A stretch of DNA of 64,000 bases from Clostridia bacterium (GTDB taxonomy: Bacteria; Bacillota; Clostridia; Peptostreptococcales; Acidaminobacteraceae), in contig JAGYOH010000014.1 of NCBI GenBank assembly GCA_018399635.1, forward strand, positions 1 to 64,000, read 5' to 3'. A program made the translations under genes and the position numbers. The notes under the pieces are model-generated. The model saw only the letters and a program-made list of their open reading frames with translations. It was not told where the DNA came from and made no database searches. Below, piece after piece: positions 50,267 through 59,675 of the stretch (the first letter of the stretch is position 1; each line of letters starts with the position of its first letter).

Positions 50267-50911
50267 ATGAAGCTAGTGCTTTTAGGCCCTCCAGGGGCTG
50301 GTAAAGGAACGCAGGCGGCCGGTATCATTGAACGGTATCATATCCCGCATATTTCTACGGGTGACATATTTAGAAAGAACTTGAAAGAGGGCACCGCCCT
50401 GGGTCTTAGAGCCAAAGGCTATATGGACCAGGGAGCATTGGTCCCAGACGCCCTGGTCGTGGATATCGTCGTGGATCGCCTTACGGAACCCGACGCTGAA
50501 AACGGCTATCTGCTGGACGGCTTCCCAAGGACTTTGAATCAGGCGATCGCCCTGGACGAGTACCTGGCGAAGCAGGGGGATCACCTGGATCATGTCATCA
50601 ATGTGAAGGTGGATCCGGAGGTCCTGGTGGAAAGGGCCGTAGGAAGAAGAATCTGCAAAAACTGTGGGGCCACCTACCACGTGGATTTCAATCCCCCGAA
50701 AGTTGAAGGGGTTTGCGACAAGTGTGGCGGCAGCCTTTACCAGCGGGAGGACGACAATGAAGCCACTGTCGCCAATCGGATCCAGGTTTATATGGATGAG
50801 ACCTCACCGCTGATCGATTACTATGCCAAGAAAGAAATTCTGGTGGAAATCGATGGACAGAAAGAAATATCAGAGGTTTTCCAGGATATTATCAGCGTTT
50901 TGGGTGAGTAG
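50267..50911 (+). CDS. adk: Adenylate kinase
   Basis: Converts AMP + ATP to two ADP. The 214 residues have [11 protein letters not shown] (P-loop, about 7-17), DGFPRT, and a zinc-type LID domain with CKNCG and CDKCG (about 130-133 and 150-153), the Gram-positive form. ATG 50267 follows GTAGAGGTGTAG. map begins one base after its stop. Confidence 0.97.
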   Translation: MKLVLLGPPGAGKGTQAAGIIERYHIPHISTGDIFRKNLKEGTALGLRAKGYMDQGALVPDALVVDIVVDRLTEPDAENGYLLDGFPRTLNQAIALDEYLAKQGDHLDHVINVKVDPEVLVERAVGRRICKNCGATYHVDFNPPKVEGVCDKCGGSLYQREDDNEATVANRIQVYMDETSPLIDYYAKKEILVEIDGQKEISEVFQDIISVLGE

Positions 50912-50912
50912 A

Positions 50913-51662
50913 ATGATCATAGTGAAGTCGAAAAGAGAAATTGAACTCATGAAGGAAGCCGGAAAAATCGTGGCCTATACCCATGAAGTCATCAAGGAAA
51001 AGATCAGACCGGGTATTTCCACTTTAGAGCTCGACCAGATTGCGGAGAAAGTGATCCGCAACCATGGGGCGGAACCCTCCTTCAAGGGTTATGGCGGTTT
51101 TCCAGGAAGCATCTGCTCATCCATCAACGATGAAGTGGTTCACGGGATTCCCTCCACGGAGAGGATTCTCGAGCCTGGAGATATCATCAGTGTCGACATT
51201 GGGGCCTTTTTCAAGGGTTACCACGGCGATGCGGCCAGGACCCACGGGGTGGGGGAGATCAGTACAGAAGCCCAAAGACTGATCGATGTCACCAGGGAGA
51301 GCTTTTATCAAGGCTTGACCTATTGCCGGGAAGGGTATAAACTCTCCGACATATCTCACGCCATCGGCAGTTATGTGGAAAGCCATGGATTTTCCGTGGT
51401 GAGGAACTATGTCGGCCATGGCGTAGGACAATCCCTTCATGAGGACCCCCAGATTCCCAACTACGGGGAACCCAACAAGGGCCCCAGGTTGAAAAGCGGC
51501 ATGGTATTTGCCATCGAACCTATGGTAAACTATGGGGGATACGATGTCAGAACTCTTGCCAACGGATGGACGGTGGTTACTATGGACAACTCATTATCAG
51601 CTCACTACGAAAACACCCTGGCGATCACAACCGGTGAGCCCGAGCTCTTAACCATTCTTTAA
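50913..51662 (+). CDS. map: Methionine aminopeptidase, type I
   Basis: Removes the initiator methionine. The 249 residues include the metal ligands in [18 protein letters not shown] (two Asp), [15 protein letters not shown] (His), FAIEPMVN (Glu) and the late Glu of [13 protein letters not shown] 50913 is one base after the adk stop (TAGAATG), so coupling is likely; a frame from 50823 inside adk is not supported. Confidence 0.97.
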   Translation: MIIVKSKREIELMKEAGKIVAYTHEVIKEKIRPGISTLELDQIAEKVIRNHGAEPSFKGYGGFPGSICSSINDEVVHGIPSTERILEPGDIISVDIGAFFKGYHGDAARTHGVGEISTEAQRLIDVTRESFYQGLTYCREGYKLSDISHAIGSYVESHGFSVVRNYVGHGVGQSLHEDPQIPNYGEPNKGPRLKSGMVFAIEPMVNYGGYDVRTLANGWTVVTMDNSLSAHYENTLAITTGEPELLTIL

Positions 51663-51676
51663 GTGAGGTGTTTATA

Positions 51677-51967
51677 ATGATAAATACTTCGAAGTTTTTA
51701 CCAGGACAGCTTGTTATTTCAAAGGCAGGTAGAGACCATGGAAAGATGTTCATCGTGACCGAGGTCATCGATGAGGATTATGTCTATCTGGTGGATGGCG
51801 ATTTGAGAAAAATCGAACGTCCGAAAAAGAAAAAAGTGAAACATCTTCTGTGGACTGATCAGATGAGCCAGTTTGTCTATGAAAAGCTGCAAAAGCAGGA
51901 GAAGATAACAAACCCCATGGTAAGACGAGAAATTGAGAAACTGAATTTAGAAAAGGAACTGAGTTAG
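51677..51967 (+). CDS. KOW-domain RNA-binding protein (L14e/L27e-like)
   Basis: A 96-residue protein with a KOW segment [20 protein letters not shown] (about 10-29), followed by a basic stretch [10 protein letters not shown]. Proteins of this type sit between map and infA in many Clostridia and are annotated only as KOW-domain RNA-binding proteins. It probably binds rRNA or the ribosome (inference from the domain and site). ATG 51677 follows GTGAGGTG. infA starts 11 bases after the stop. Confidence 0.88.
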   Translation: MINTSKFLPGQLVISKAGRDHGKMFIVTEVIDEDYVYLVDGDLRKIERPKKKKVKHLLWTDQMSQFVYEKLQKQEKITNPMVRREIEKLNLEKELS

Positions 51968-51978
51968 GAGGTTCACAA

Positions 51979-52200
51979 ATGGCAAACAATGATTCGATTG
52001 AAGTCAAAGGTGTGGTGATCGAAGCCTTGCCCAACGCGAACTTCAAGGTGAAGTTGGAAAACGGGCATGTGGTGTTGGCGTATATTACTGGAAAGCTGAG
52101 AATGAACTATATAAGAATTTTGCCTGGAGATACGGTCACGTTGAAATTGTCTCCTTACGATTTGACCCAGGGCCGAATCGTGTGGCGTGGAAAGAAATAA
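51979..52200 (+). CDS. infA: Translation initiation factor IF-1
   Basis: OB-fold factor that occupies the A site during initiation. The 73 residues contain [20 protein letters not shown] and [23 protein letters not shown] 51979 follows TAGGAGGTTCAC. Confidence 0.97.
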   Translation: MANNDSIEVKGVVIEALPNANFKVKLENGHVVLAYITGKLRMNYIRILPGDTVTLKLSPYDLTQGRIVWRGKK

Positions 52201-52211
52201 GGAGGTATAAC

Positions 52212-52325
52212 ATGAAAGTCAGACCATCAGTGAAACCCATGTGTGAAAAATGCAAAGTCATCAAACGCAAGGGAAAAGTCATGATTATATGTGAAAACCC
52301 GAAACACAAACAAGTACAGGGATAG
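52212..52325 (+). CDS. rpmJ: 50S ribosomal protein L36
   Basis: A 37-residue protein read directly: [20 protein letters not shown], then [17 protein letters not shown]. The Cys-Cys-Cys-His zinc set (CEKC, C and H) marks the zinc form. ATG 52212 follows AAGGAGGTATAAC, 11 bases after the infA stop. Confidence 0.96.
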   Translation: MKVRPSVKPMCEKCKVIKRKGKVMIICENPKHKQVQG

Positions 52326-52429
52326 ATGCTTTTGAATGATGACCGGTGCGGCTGATTAACCAATAATGGATTAAACCGTTGTCATTTGATATAGAATAAT
52401 TTTTGCTATTAACCAGGAGGTGTAAGTAG
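52326..52429 (+). promoter_or_regulatory. rpmJ-rpsM spacer
   Basis: A 104-base gap, long for this cluster. It is A/T-rich toward its end (GATATAGAATAATTTTTGC, about 52389-52407) and could hold a promoter or an autoregulatory leader of the alpha operon, but I cannot define boxes or a clear fold. The rpsM Shine-Dalgarno AGGAGGTG closes it. Confidence 0.3.
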
Positions 52430-52798
52430 ATGGCGCGAATCGCAGGTGTTGACCTTCCGAGAGATAAGCGGACTGAAATCGGACTGACTTATATATTTGG
52501 AATTGGACTACCAACATCACAAAAGATTTTGAATCAAGCTGGAATCAATCCTGATACTAGAATCAAGGATTTGACAGAAGAAGAGGTAAGCAAACTACGA
52601 CAGATCATTGATAGTGATGTCACTGTTGAGGGTGACCTCAGAAGAGAAGTGGCGATGAATATCAAACGACTCAAGGAAATTGGCTGCTATAGAGGGATTC
52701 GACACAGAAAAGGTCTTCCTGTAAGGGGACAAAAGACCAAGACGAATGCGAGAACCCGAAAAGGTCCTAAGCGTACCGCTGGACGAAAGAAAAAGTAA
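52430..52798 (+). CDS. rpsM: 30S ribosomal protein S13
   Basis: Head protein contacting the P-site tRNA and L5. The 122 residues start [20 protein letters not shown] and end with a basic tail [18 protein letters not shown] 52430 follows CAGGAGGTGTAAG. Confidence 0.97.
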   Translation: MARIAGVDLPRDKRTEIGLTYIFGIGLPTSQKILNQAGINPDTRIKDLTEEEVSKLRQIIDSDVTVEGDLRREVAMNIKRLKEIGCYRGIRHRKGLPVRGQKTKTNARTRKGPKRTAGRKKK

Positions 52799-52811
52799 GG
52801 AGGTTGACTAG

Positions 52812-53207
52812 ATGGCGACTAAAGGAAAAAAAGTCCGAAGAAAAAAACGTGAAAAGAAGAATATTGAACGTGGACAGGCCCATATTCAGTCTACTTTTAA
52901 TAATACCATCATCACTTTGACAGATCTTGACGGCAATGCCATTGCATGGTCAAGTGCAGGCAGCGCCGGATTCAAGGGGTCAAGAAAATCGACTCCCTTT
53001 GCGGCTCAAATCGCTGCTGAAGCGGCTGCGAAGGAAGCGATGGAACACGGGCTGAAATCAGTACAGGTTTTTGTCAAGGGCCCGGGCTCCGGCCGTGAAG
53101 CGGCAATCAGGTCTCTACAGGCAGCGGGATTGGAAATCAACTTGATCAGCGATGTCACCCCGATTCCCCACAACGGATGCAGACCACCCAAAAGAAGAAG
53201 AGTATAG
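52812..53207 (+). CDS. rpsK: 30S ribosomal protein S11
   Basis: Platform protein by the E site. The 131 residues include [20 protein letters not shown] (about 23-42) and the C-terminal [20 protein letters not shown] 52812 follows TAAGGAGGTTGAC, with its Shine-Dalgarno at the rpsM stop. Confidence 0.97.
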   Translation: MATKGKKVRRKKREKKNIERGQAHIQSTFNNTIITLTDLDGNAIAWSSAGSAGFKGSRKSTPFAAQIAAEAAAKEAMEHGLKSVQVFVKGPGSGREAAIRSLQAAGLEINLISDVTPIPHNGCRPPKRRRV

Positions 53208-53228
53208 TGATAGGAGGTGTAAATATAA

Positions 53229-53849
53229 ATGGCAAGATATACAGGACCATCTTGTAGACTCTGTCGACGTGAGGGAGAAAAACTTTTTCTCAAAGGTGAC
53301 AGATGTTATTCTGATAAATGCGCAATGAACAGAAAGGCGAGTGCGCCAGGGCAGCACGGCACCCGCAGAGGAAAGTTGTCCAACTATGGCATGCAGCTCA
53401 GAGAGAAGCAAAAGGTGAAGCGATATTACGGCTTGCTTGAGAGCCAGTTCAGAGGTATTTTTGACCAGGCTGTCAAAATGGAGGGCATCACCGGAGAGAA
53501 TTTCTTGAGACTCTTGGAGCTCAGATTCGATAACGTGGTTTTCAGAATGGGCATGGGAAGCTCCAGAAAAGAAGCGCGACAACTGGTGACCCACGGTCAT
53601 TTTACAATCAATGGTAAAAAAGCAGACATTCCTTCAATGACTTTGAAAGCAGGAGACGTTGTTCAGGTGAAAGAGAAGTCTCGTTCTAGTGAAAAATTCA
53701 AGAGCCTGGCTGAAAAATCTGTCACCGCACCCCACTGGGTGGAAGCGGATCTTGAAAAGTTAGAAGGTAAAATTGTAGCTCTGCCGGCTAGAGAGGATAT
53801 CGAGCTCCCGATTGAAGAGCATATGATCATCGAGCTTTACTCTAGATAG
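53229..53849 (+). CDS. rpsD: 30S ribosomal protein S4
   Basis: 16S 5'-domain assembly protein, also a regulator of its own synthesis in Bacillus. The 206 residues include a zinc site C-terminal of the start ([18 protein letters not shown], then C), [20 protein letters not shown] and the S4 RNA-binding domain (about 97-160). ATG 53229 follows TAGGAGGTG. Confidence 0.97.
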   Translation: MARYTGPSCRLCRREGEKLFLKGDRCYSDKCAMNRKASAPGQHGTRRGKLSNYGMQLREKQKVKRYYGLLESQFRGIFDQAVKMEGITGENFLRLLELRFDNVVFRMGMGSSRKEARQLVTHGHFTINGKKADIPSMTLKAGDVVQVKEKSRSSEKFKSLAEKSVTAPHWVEADLEKLEGKIVALPAREDIELPIEEHMIIELYSR

Positions 53850-53900
53850 GTAACCGCCGATTTTTACCCTCATTACTATAGTTATGAAGGAGGGTCTTAG

Positions 53901-54851
53901 ATGATAGAAATTGAAAAGCCAACCATAGAGGTTGTCGATTATGATTTAGAGAACAACTATGGAAAGTTTGTAATTGGACCTCTTGAAAGAGGATATGGGA
54001 CCACCTTGGGCAACAGCCTGAGAAGGATTCTTCTATCTTCGCTTCCGGGGACGGCGGTAAAATGGGTGAAGATCGACAATGTGCTTCATGAATTCTCGAC
54101 GATCAAGGGCGTCAAGGAAGACGTGGTGGAAATCGTTCTGAACCTGAAGGGCTTGTCGGCAAAGATCCATTCTGATGATCAGATCAAAATCATCAGGATT
54201 GATACGGATGAACCCGGTCCGATTACTGCAGGAGACCTGATCGCTGATGCTGACGTGGAGATTCTGGATGAGAATCTTCATATTGCGACATTGGAGGAGA
54301 AAAGTTCCTTGAGCATGGAGATTGCCATCGCCAAGGGCAGAGGATATGTTTCCGCTGATGCCAACAAGGACGAAGAAACTCCCATCGGTACGATTCCGGT
54401 GGATTCGATTTTCACTCCGGTAAGAAAAGTGAACTTTGCCGTGGATAAAACCCGTGTTGGACAAAATGTCGATTATGACAATCTGACCCTGGAAATATGG
54501 ACGGATGGCAGCATTAAACCCGATGAGGCGGCTTCCCTTGGGGCAAAAATCATGAAGGAGCATTTGAATCTCTTCATCGACATGACGGACCATGTGGACA
54601 ACATGGAAATCATGTTCGAAAAGGAAGAAGGGAAAAAGGAGAAGGTTCTTGAAATGACCATCGAAGAACTGGATCTTTCTGTGCGATCTTACAATTGCCT
54701 GAAGCGTGCGGGGATCAACACCGTAGAAGAATTGGCTTCAAAAAGCGAAGACGATATGATGAAGGTCAGAAATCTGGGGAAAAAATCCCTCGAAGAAGTT
54801 AAAGTAAAATTAGAGGAACTTGATTTAACCTTAAGATCAAATGACGAGTAA
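53901..54851 (+). CDS. rpoA: RNA polymerase subunit alpha
   Basis: Assembles the polymerase core and reads UP elements. The 316 residues have the dimerisation domain with [20 protein letters not shown] (about 28-47), a linker with an acidic/lysine-rich stretch, and the C-terminal domain with [11 protein letters not shown] and [11 protein letters not shown] (about 268-300). ATG 53901 follows GAAGGAGGGTC. rplQ starts 13 bases after the stop. Confidence 0.97.
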   Translation: MIEIEKPTIEVVDYDLENNYGKFVIGPLERGYGTTLGNSLRRILLSSLPGTAVKWVKIDNVLHEFSTIKGVKEDVVEIVLNLKGLSAKIHSDDQIKIIRIDTDEPGPITAGDLIADADVEILDENLHIATLEEKSSLSMEIAIAKGRGYVSADANKDEETPIGTIPVDSIFTPVRKVNFAVDKTRVGQNVDYDNLTLEIWTDGSIKPDEAASLGAKIMKEHLNLFIDMTDHVDNMEIMFEKEEGKKEKVLEMTIEELDLSVRSYNCLKRAGINTVEELASKSEDDMMKVRNLGKKSLEEVKVKLEELDLTLRSNDE

Positions 54852-54864
54852 AGGAGGTTAAAAA

Positions 54865-55206
54865 GTGGCAGCTTACAGAACGTTAGGAAGAAAGCATACT
54901 CATAGAGAGTTGATGCTTCGAAACATGACCACTCAGCTGTTGATGCACGGCAAGATCACCACCACGGAAACCCGTGCAAAGGAGATCAGAAAAACAGCGG
55001 AAAAAATGATTACCCTAGGGAAGCGTGGGGACCTCCACGCGAAACGACAAGCTTTGTCTTACCTGACAAGCGAAACCGTGGTCAAGAATCTATTTGATGA
55101 AATTGCCCCTAAGTACGACGAGCGAAATGGCGGCTATACCCGAATCATAAAAACTGCACCTCGACGAGGGGATAACGCACCTATGGCGATTATCGAACTA
55201 CTATAA
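54865..55206 (+). CDS. rplQ: 50S ribosomal protein L17
   Basis: Last gene of the S10-spc-alpha cluster. The 113 residues start [20 protein letters not shown] and contain [20 protein letters not shown] and [23 protein letters not shown] 54865 follows AAAGGAGGTTAA. A strong terminator follows at once. Confidence 0.97.
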   Translation: MAAYRTLGRKHTHRELMLRNMTTQLLMHGKITTTETRAKEIRKTAEKMITLGKRGDLHAKRQALSYLTSETVVKNLFDEIAPKYDERNGGYTRIIKTAPRRGDNAPMAIIELL

Positions 55207-55232
55207 GGGACTATTCATTAGTCCCTTTTTTT
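55207..55232 (+). terminator. Intrinsic terminator of the alpha operon
   Basis: GGGACTA (55207-55213), loop TTCAT, TAGTCCC (55219-55225), seven Ts. Confidence 0.93.
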
Positions 55233-55259
55233 ACCCATAAGGTCCAGAAGAGGATTGAA

Positions 55260-56087
55260 ATGATAAAAATTGAAAATCTGACCTACCATTACAAGACAAG
55301 TGAATACGAATCAGTGGCCATCCAGTCCATGGACCTTGCGGTGGCCAGGGGTGAGTTCGTGGCCATCATCGGCCATAACGGGTCTGGGAAATCAACCTTG
55401 GCGAAACTGATCAACGGGATTCTCCTTCCCACGGAGGGAAGGGTGCTGGTTGCCGGTCAAGACACTTCGGATCCCGGTCAAATCTGGGAGATCCGCAAAA
55501 CGGCGGGGATGGTTTTCCAAAATCCCGACAACCAGATCGTGGCAACGGTGGTGGAGGAGGATGTGGCCTTCGGTCCTGAAAATCTGGGGGTACCCTCAGA
55601 AGCCATCAGAAGGCGGGTGGACACCGCCTTGGAACAGGTTCACATGACGGAGCATCGGCTCAAACCGCCCCATCTGCTTTCCGGCGGTCAGAAGCAGCGG
55701 GTGGCTATTGCCGGAATTCTGGCCATGGAGCCGGAATGCATCATTTTCGACGAGCCCACCGCCATGCTGGACCCCATCGGAAGAAAAGAAGTCATGGAAA
55801 CCGTAGAGACCCTCAACAAGGAAAAGGGGATTACGGTGATTTATATTACCCATTTCATGGAGGAAGCCATGAGAGCGGACCGCATCGTGGTGTTGGAAAG
55901 CGGGAGGGTGATTCTCGACGGCGAGCCCAAAGTGGTTTTTTCGGACGTGGAAAGGCTTCAGGATATGGGCCTTGACGTGCCTGAGGTGACCCTGATGGCC
56001 CACGGCCTCAGGAAAGCCGGCTTTCCCTTGAAACTGGACATTTTGACCGTTGAAGATATGGTGGAGGCGCTATGGCAATTGTTGTAG
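55260..56087 (+). CDS. ecfA1: Energy-coupling factor transporter ATPase EcfA1
   Basis: One of the two ATPases of the shared ECF module that powers uptake of vitamins and metals. The 275 residues have Walker [14 protein letters not shown] (about 39-51), the Q loop in [20 protein letters not shown], signature [12 protein letters not shown], Walker [14 protein letters not shown] and the H loop [10 protein letters not shown] 55260 follows AGAGGATTGAA. The second ATPase overlaps its last 16 bases. Confidence 0.95.
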   Translation: MIKIENLTYHYKTSEYESVAIQSMDLAVARGEFVAIIGHNGSGKSTLAKLINGILLPTEGRVLVAGQDTSDPGQIWEIRKTAGMVFQNPDNQIVATVVEEDVAFGPENLGVPSEAIRRRVDTALEQVHMTEHRLKPPHLLSGGQKQRVAIAGILAMEPECIIFDEPTAMLDPIGRKEVMETVETLNKEKGITVIYITHFMEEAMRADRIVVLESGRVILDGEPKVVFSDVERLQDMGLDVPEVTLMAHGLRKAGFPLKLDILTVEDMVEALWQLL

Positions 56088-56929
56088 AAAATTTAACCTA
56101 TGTATATGATGAAGGCACTCCTTTTCAGACCACGGCCCTTGAGGAAATCAATCTTTCGATTGAAAAGGGCGAGTTCATTGGTCTTATCGGTCATACGGGT
56201 TCAGGAAAATCAACCCTTATCCAGCATTTCAACGGTTTGATCAAGCCCTCCAGCGGCCGAATCATCATCAACGGCCTGGATATTTCCGGTGAAAAGGTAA
56301 AGCTGTCAGAACTCAGGAAAAAAGTGGGCCTGGTTTTTCAATACCCGGAGTACCAGCTGTTTGAAGAGACGGTCTACAAGGACATCGCCTTTGGCCCGTC
56401 CAATCTGGGGGCCGATGATGAGGAGATTGAGCGACGGGTGAAATACGCCATGGATCTTGTCAATCTGGACTTTGAAACCTACAAGGAGAAGTCACCCTTC
56501 GAGCTCAGCGGCGGACAAAAGCGACGGGTGGCCATCGCCGGAGTGCTGGCCATGGAGCCGGAGGTGATTATTCTTGATGAACCCACGGCGGGACTTGATC
56601 CCCGCGGCCGGGACGAGATCCTCAGACAAATCAAAAGACTCCATGATGAACATCAGGTGACGGTGATTCTGGTTTCCCACTCCATGGAGGATATTTCCCG
56701 ACTGGCAAACCGCATTATCGTGATGCACCAGGGCAGGATCGAACTGGTGGGTTCCAAGGAAGAAGTCTTTTCCCACGGGGACCGGCTGGAGGCCATCGGC
56801 CTGGGTCTGCCCCAGATTCTCTACCTGGTCAAGGCTCTGAGAGAAAAGGGAATGGACATCGATCAAGGGGTGATCAACTTTGACGGGGTCGAGAGGATGC
56901 TCATCGACCGCTTAGGAGGCTTGAGATGA
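56072..56929 (+). CDS. ecfA2: Energy-coupling factor transporter ATPase EcfA2
   Basis: Partner ATPase, 285 residues: [20 protein letters not shown] (about 38-57), [52 protein letters not shown] and VSHSMED. ATG 56072 lies inside the end of ecfA1, with GGTGGAGG before it, and its TGA overlaps the ecfT start (ATGA). Confidence 0.95.
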   Translation: MAIVVENLTYVYDEGTPFQTTALEEINLSIEKGEFIGLIGHTGSGKSTLIQHFNGLIKPSSGRIIINGLDISGEKVKLSELRKKVGLVFQYPEYQLFEETVYKDIAFGPSNLGADDEEIERRVKYAMDLVNLDFETYKEKSPFELSGGQKRRVAIAGVLAMEPEVIILDEPTAGLDPRGRDEILRQIKRLHDEHQVTVILVSHSMEDISRLANRIIVMHQGRIELVGSKEEVFSHGDRLEAIGLGLPQILYLVKALREKGMDIDQGVINFDGVERMLIDRLGGLR

Positions 56930-57726
56930 TTCGCGATATCACCATCGGACAATACTACCCTGTAGACTCTCCCATTCATCGACTGGACCCCAGGGTCAAA
57001 ATTCTGGCCAGCATGCTTTTCATCATCTCCCTCTTTGTGGTCAGGGATTTTTATCAGTATCTACCCGCCCTTTTTTTCGTGGCCCTGACAGTGAAGGTGT
57101 CGGGTGTTCCCATCAGCTATATCCTCAAGGGCCTCAAGCCCATCATGATCATTCTGATCTTTGCCTTTGTCATCAATATTTTTCTGACCCAGGGGGAAGT
57201 GATCTATGCCCTGGGGCCGCTTCATGTGACCAAGGAAGGCATCTATCAGGCTTTCTTCATGATGCTGCGATTGATCCTGCTCATCACCGGGACCTCCCTT
57301 CTGACCCTGACCACCAGTCCCATCCTGCTCACGGATGGCCTGGAAAGCCTTCTGTCCCCACTGAAGAAAATCGGACTGCCGGCCCATGAACTCTCCATGA
57401 TGATGACCATCGCCCTGAGATTCATTCCCACACTGCTGCAGGAAACCGACAAGATCATGAAGGCTCAAATGGCACGGGGAGCGGACTTTGAAAGCGGCAA
57501 TCTGATCAACCGGGCCAAAAGCCTGATTCCCCTTCTGGTGCCCCTTTTCATCAGTGCTTTCAGAAGGGCGGACGAGCTTGCCATGGCCATGGAAGCCAGA
57601 TGCTATCGCGGCGGAGAAAACCGCACCCGGCTCAAGGTTCTGAAGTACACCCGGGGGGACGTATTGGCCGGCCTGTTTCTAATGGGCTATATCGGGCTCA
57701 TTGTCGGCGCAAGGATCTATTTATGA
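56926..57726 (+). CDS. ecfT: Energy-coupling factor transporter membrane subunit EcfT
   Basis: Membrane scaffold that joins the two ATPases to interchangeable substrate-binding S proteins. The 266 residues have about five to six hydrophobic helices, the opening [20 protein letters not shown], and a coupling helix with AQMARGADF (about 182-190), one of the two Ala-Arg-Gly motifs; the second appears as [11 protein letters not shown]. No S subunit gene is adjacent, as in group II ECF systems. Overlaps both neighbours by a few bases. Confidence 0.94.
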   Translation: MIRDITIGQYYPVDSPIHRLDPRVKILASMLFIISLFVVRDFYQYLPALFFVALTVKVSGVPISYILKGLKPIMIILIFAFVINIFLTQGEVIYALGPLHVTKEGIYQAFFMMLRLILLITGTSLLTLTTSPILLTDGLESLLSPLKKIGLPAHELSMMMTIALRFIPTLLQETDKIMKAQMARGADFESGNLINRAKSLIPLLVPLFISAFRRADELAMAMEARCYRGGENRTRLKVLKYTRGDVLAGLFLMGYIGLIVGARIYL

Positions 57727-58463
57727 TGAGGAACATCCACATGACCATCGCCTACGACGGCAGTGATTTTTCGGGATGGCAGCGGATTCCCGGAAAGCAT
57801 ACGATCCAGGGCTATCTTGAAAAGAGTTTCAGTCGACTGCTCAGGGAAGAAATCGTGGTCAATGGGTCAGGACGCACCGACAAGGGGGTCCATGCCCTGG
57901 GGCAGAGTCTGAGTTTCATCTATACCGGCAGCATCCCCACGGAGGGCCTGAAGCCCTACCTGGGGAACAAGCTGGATGAGAGTATCAGGATCCTTGAGGT
58001 AGGGCAGCGGCCCCTGGACTTCCATGCCCGCTACAGCGCCAGGGCCAAGACCTATTTGTACAAGATCAGTTTCAATGGGGATGACGCCCTCTTTTTCAGA
58101 AAGTACTTTTGGTTTACGGGGCCTCTTGATGCCGGAGAGATGGAAAAAGCCAGCAGGGCCCTTGTCGGAGCCCATGATTTTACAGCCTTTTCCTCAAGGC
58201 GGGACCGATTCAAGACAGTGAACCCCCACAGGGAAATCAAGCGCATCGAATTCCTCCCCCATGGGGACACCCTGTGGATCCGGTTTACCGGCAACGGCTT
58301 TCTATATCACATGATCCGCCTCATGGTCTATCATCTTGTCGAGGTGGGACGAGGGCAACGGCAAGCCAGCAGCACCCAGGAAATTCTCAGCAGCGCTTCA
58401 AGGCAGGGCACCAGTCGCCTCGCACCCGCCTCGGGACTCTATCTGGAGTCGGTGGACTACTAA
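57723..58463 (+). CDS. truA: tRNA pseudouridine(38-40) synthase TruA
   Basis: Makes pseudouridine at positions 38-40 of the tRNA anticodon arm. The 246 residues have GSGRTDKGVHALGQ with the catalytic Asp (about 47-60) and TGNGFLYHMIRLMV (about 192-205). ATG 57723 overlaps the ecfT stop (ATGA); ATG 57726 and 57741 are possible. ecfT-truA-rplM-rpsI is the usual order in Bacillota. Confidence 0.95.
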   Translation: MMRNIHMTIAYDGSDFSGWQRIPGKHTIQGYLEKSFSRLLREEIVVNGSGRTDKGVHALGQSLSFIYTGSIPTEGLKPYLGNKLDESIRILEVGQRPLDFHARYSARAKTYLYKISFNGDDALFFRKYFWFTGPLDAGEMEKASRALVGAHDFTAFSSRRDRFKTVNPHREIKRIEFLPHGDTLWIRFTGNGFLYHMIRLMVYHLVEVGRGQRQASSTQEILSSASRQGTSRLAPASGLYLESVDY

Positions 58464-58469
58464 ATAATC

Positions 58470-58498
58470 TTGACAAAAGAGTGCAACTATTATAGAAT
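58470..58498 (+). promoter_or_regulatory. Sigma-A promoter of rplM-rpsI
   Basis: TTGACA (58470-58475), 17-base spacer, TAGAAT (58493-58498). Leaves a 5' leader of about 75 bases; a known L13 leader exists in Bacillota, but I cannot confirm that fold here. Confidence 0.87.
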
Positions 58499-58579
58499 AT
58501 TACTTGACTGTATAGAACACAACCCAACTAGCCCCGGGTTTTTATATAGGTGAAAACAAGGAAAGTCAGGAGGCATGAA

Positions 58580-59008
58580 ATGAAATCTTACGTAGCGAAA
58601 CCATTGGAAATCGAAAGAAAATGGTATGTGGTGGATGCCACAGACAAGACTCTGGGTCGTTTGTCCACTCAGATTGCAACGATTCTCAGAGGCAAGCACA
58701 AGCCCATTTACACCCCCCACGTGGATACGGGTGATTTTGTGATTGTAATCAATGCTGAAAAAGTCAAAGTGACCGGAAACAAGGCGACCGAAAAAATGTA
58801 CCGTTGGCACACAGGCTACCTGGGACATATGAAGGAAAGAAATTACAATGAAATGATGGCAAAAAAGCCTGAGGAAATCATTCGCCTGGCGGTGAAGGGC
58901 ATGATGCCTAAGAATTCTTTGGGACGTCAGATGTTCACAAAATTAAAAGTCTATGCAGGGCCTGAGCACAAGCACAGCGCTCAACAGCCTGAAGCATTAG
59001 AATTGTAG
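58580..59008 (+). CDS. rplM: 50S ribosomal protein L13
   Basis: Early-assembly protein. The 142 residues include [20 protein letters not shown] (about 14-33), the hallmark N-terminal segment, and [17 protein letters not shown] 58580 is six bases after TCAGGAGG; an out-of-frame ATG at 58575 lies closer and ends within a few bases. Confidence 0.97.
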   Translation: MKSYVAKPLEIERKWYVVDATDKTLGRLSTQIATILRGKHKPIYTPHVDTGDFVIVINAEKVKVTGNKATEKMYRWHTGYLGHMKERNYNEMMAKKPEEIIRLAVKGMMPKNSLGRQMFTKLKVYAGPEHKHSAQQPEALEL

Positions 59009-59020
59009 GGAGGTAATTTG

Positions 59021-59413
59021 ATGGCTATTGAACAATATCAAGGAACAGGCAGACGAAAGACCTCCGTTGCCAGGGTGAGATTGTTGCCGGGCACCGGAAA
59101 AATCACAATCAATCAAAAAGACATTTCAGAATACCTCGACTATGAAATTCTAAGAAATGAAGTGAAGCGACCCCTGGTTTTGACAGAAACCCTTGGAAAA
59201 TTTGACGTCATCGTCAGAGTGCATGGCGGCGGCTTTACAGGACAGGCCGGAGCTATCCGCCACGGTATTTCCAGAGCACTTTTAGAAGTGGACGGCGAGT
59301 ACCGGGGTGCACTCAAAAAAGCAGGATTTCTTACAAGGGATCCCCGGATGGTGGAAAGAAAGAAATACGGTTTCAAAAAAGCAAGAAGGTCTCCTCAGTT
59401 CTCAAAGAGATAG
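59021..59413 (+). CDS. rpsI: 30S ribosomal protein S9
   Basis: Its C-terminal tail reaches the P-site tRNA. The 130 residues start [20 protein letters not shown] and end [16 protein letters not shown], the typical basic tail. ATG 59021 follows GGGAGGTAATTTG; the pair rplM-rpsI ends in a terminator. Confidence 0.97.
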   Translation: MAIEQYQGTGRRKTSVARVRLLPGTGKITINQKDISEYLDYEILRNEVKRPLVLTETLGKFDVIVRVHGGGFTGQAGAIRHGISRALLEVDGEYRGALKKAGFLTRDPRMVERKKYGFKKARRSPQFSKR

Positions 59414-59439
59414 GTATCTTGCCCAACAAAATGATCCAG

Positions 59440-59473
59440 AACCTCTCAGGACGATTGTCCAGGGAGGTTTTTT
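59440..59473 (+). terminator. Intrinsic terminator after rpsI
   Basis: AACCTC (59440-59445) pairs with GAGGTT (59464-59469) with inner pairs GGAC/GTCC around GATT, followed by a T run to 59473. Confidence 0.85.
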
Positions 59474-59590
59474 ATTGTCAGGCCGGCCCTTGAATCCCTG
59501 GCTGCGGGCCACCCGTCCTCCGGCACTCGAAACTTGGGGATGGCTGCAAACCAGAGGGTTTTTCCTGAAAGGGCCCCATAGGCCGTGGAA
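59474..59590. other. Spacer without a recognised gene
   Basis: About 117 GC-rich bases between the rpsI terminator and the operator-like repeats. A small AAACC/GGTTT hairpin lies near 59555-59568. I see no Shine-Dalgarno plus reading frame here. Confidence 0.4.
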
Positions 59591-59645
59591 GTTAATGAAT
59601 TGTTAATCCGCGTGTAAGGGCCAGGAAATCAGCCTGGGGTATATT
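59591..59645 (+). promoter_or_regulatory. Candidate promoter with OmpR/PhoP-type direct repeats
   Basis: GTTAAT at 59591-59596 and again at 59602-59607 (11 bases apart), with a weaker GTGTAA at 59612-59617 (10 bases on). On the other strand these read TTAACA, five bases, TTAACT, like the TTAACA repeats of Bacillus Pho boxes. TATATT (59640-59645) is a possible -10 with no -35, as expected for an activator-dependent promoter. The match is short, so this remains a candidate. Confidence 0.4.
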
Positions 59646-59675
59646 GAAGGTATCAAAATGATGAGGTGGTTTGAA

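Noticed and set aside
57600-57722. Longer start for truA
   Set aside because: The extra part lies inside ecfT in another frame and has no similarity to TruA; the ATGA overlap at 57723 is the natural start.
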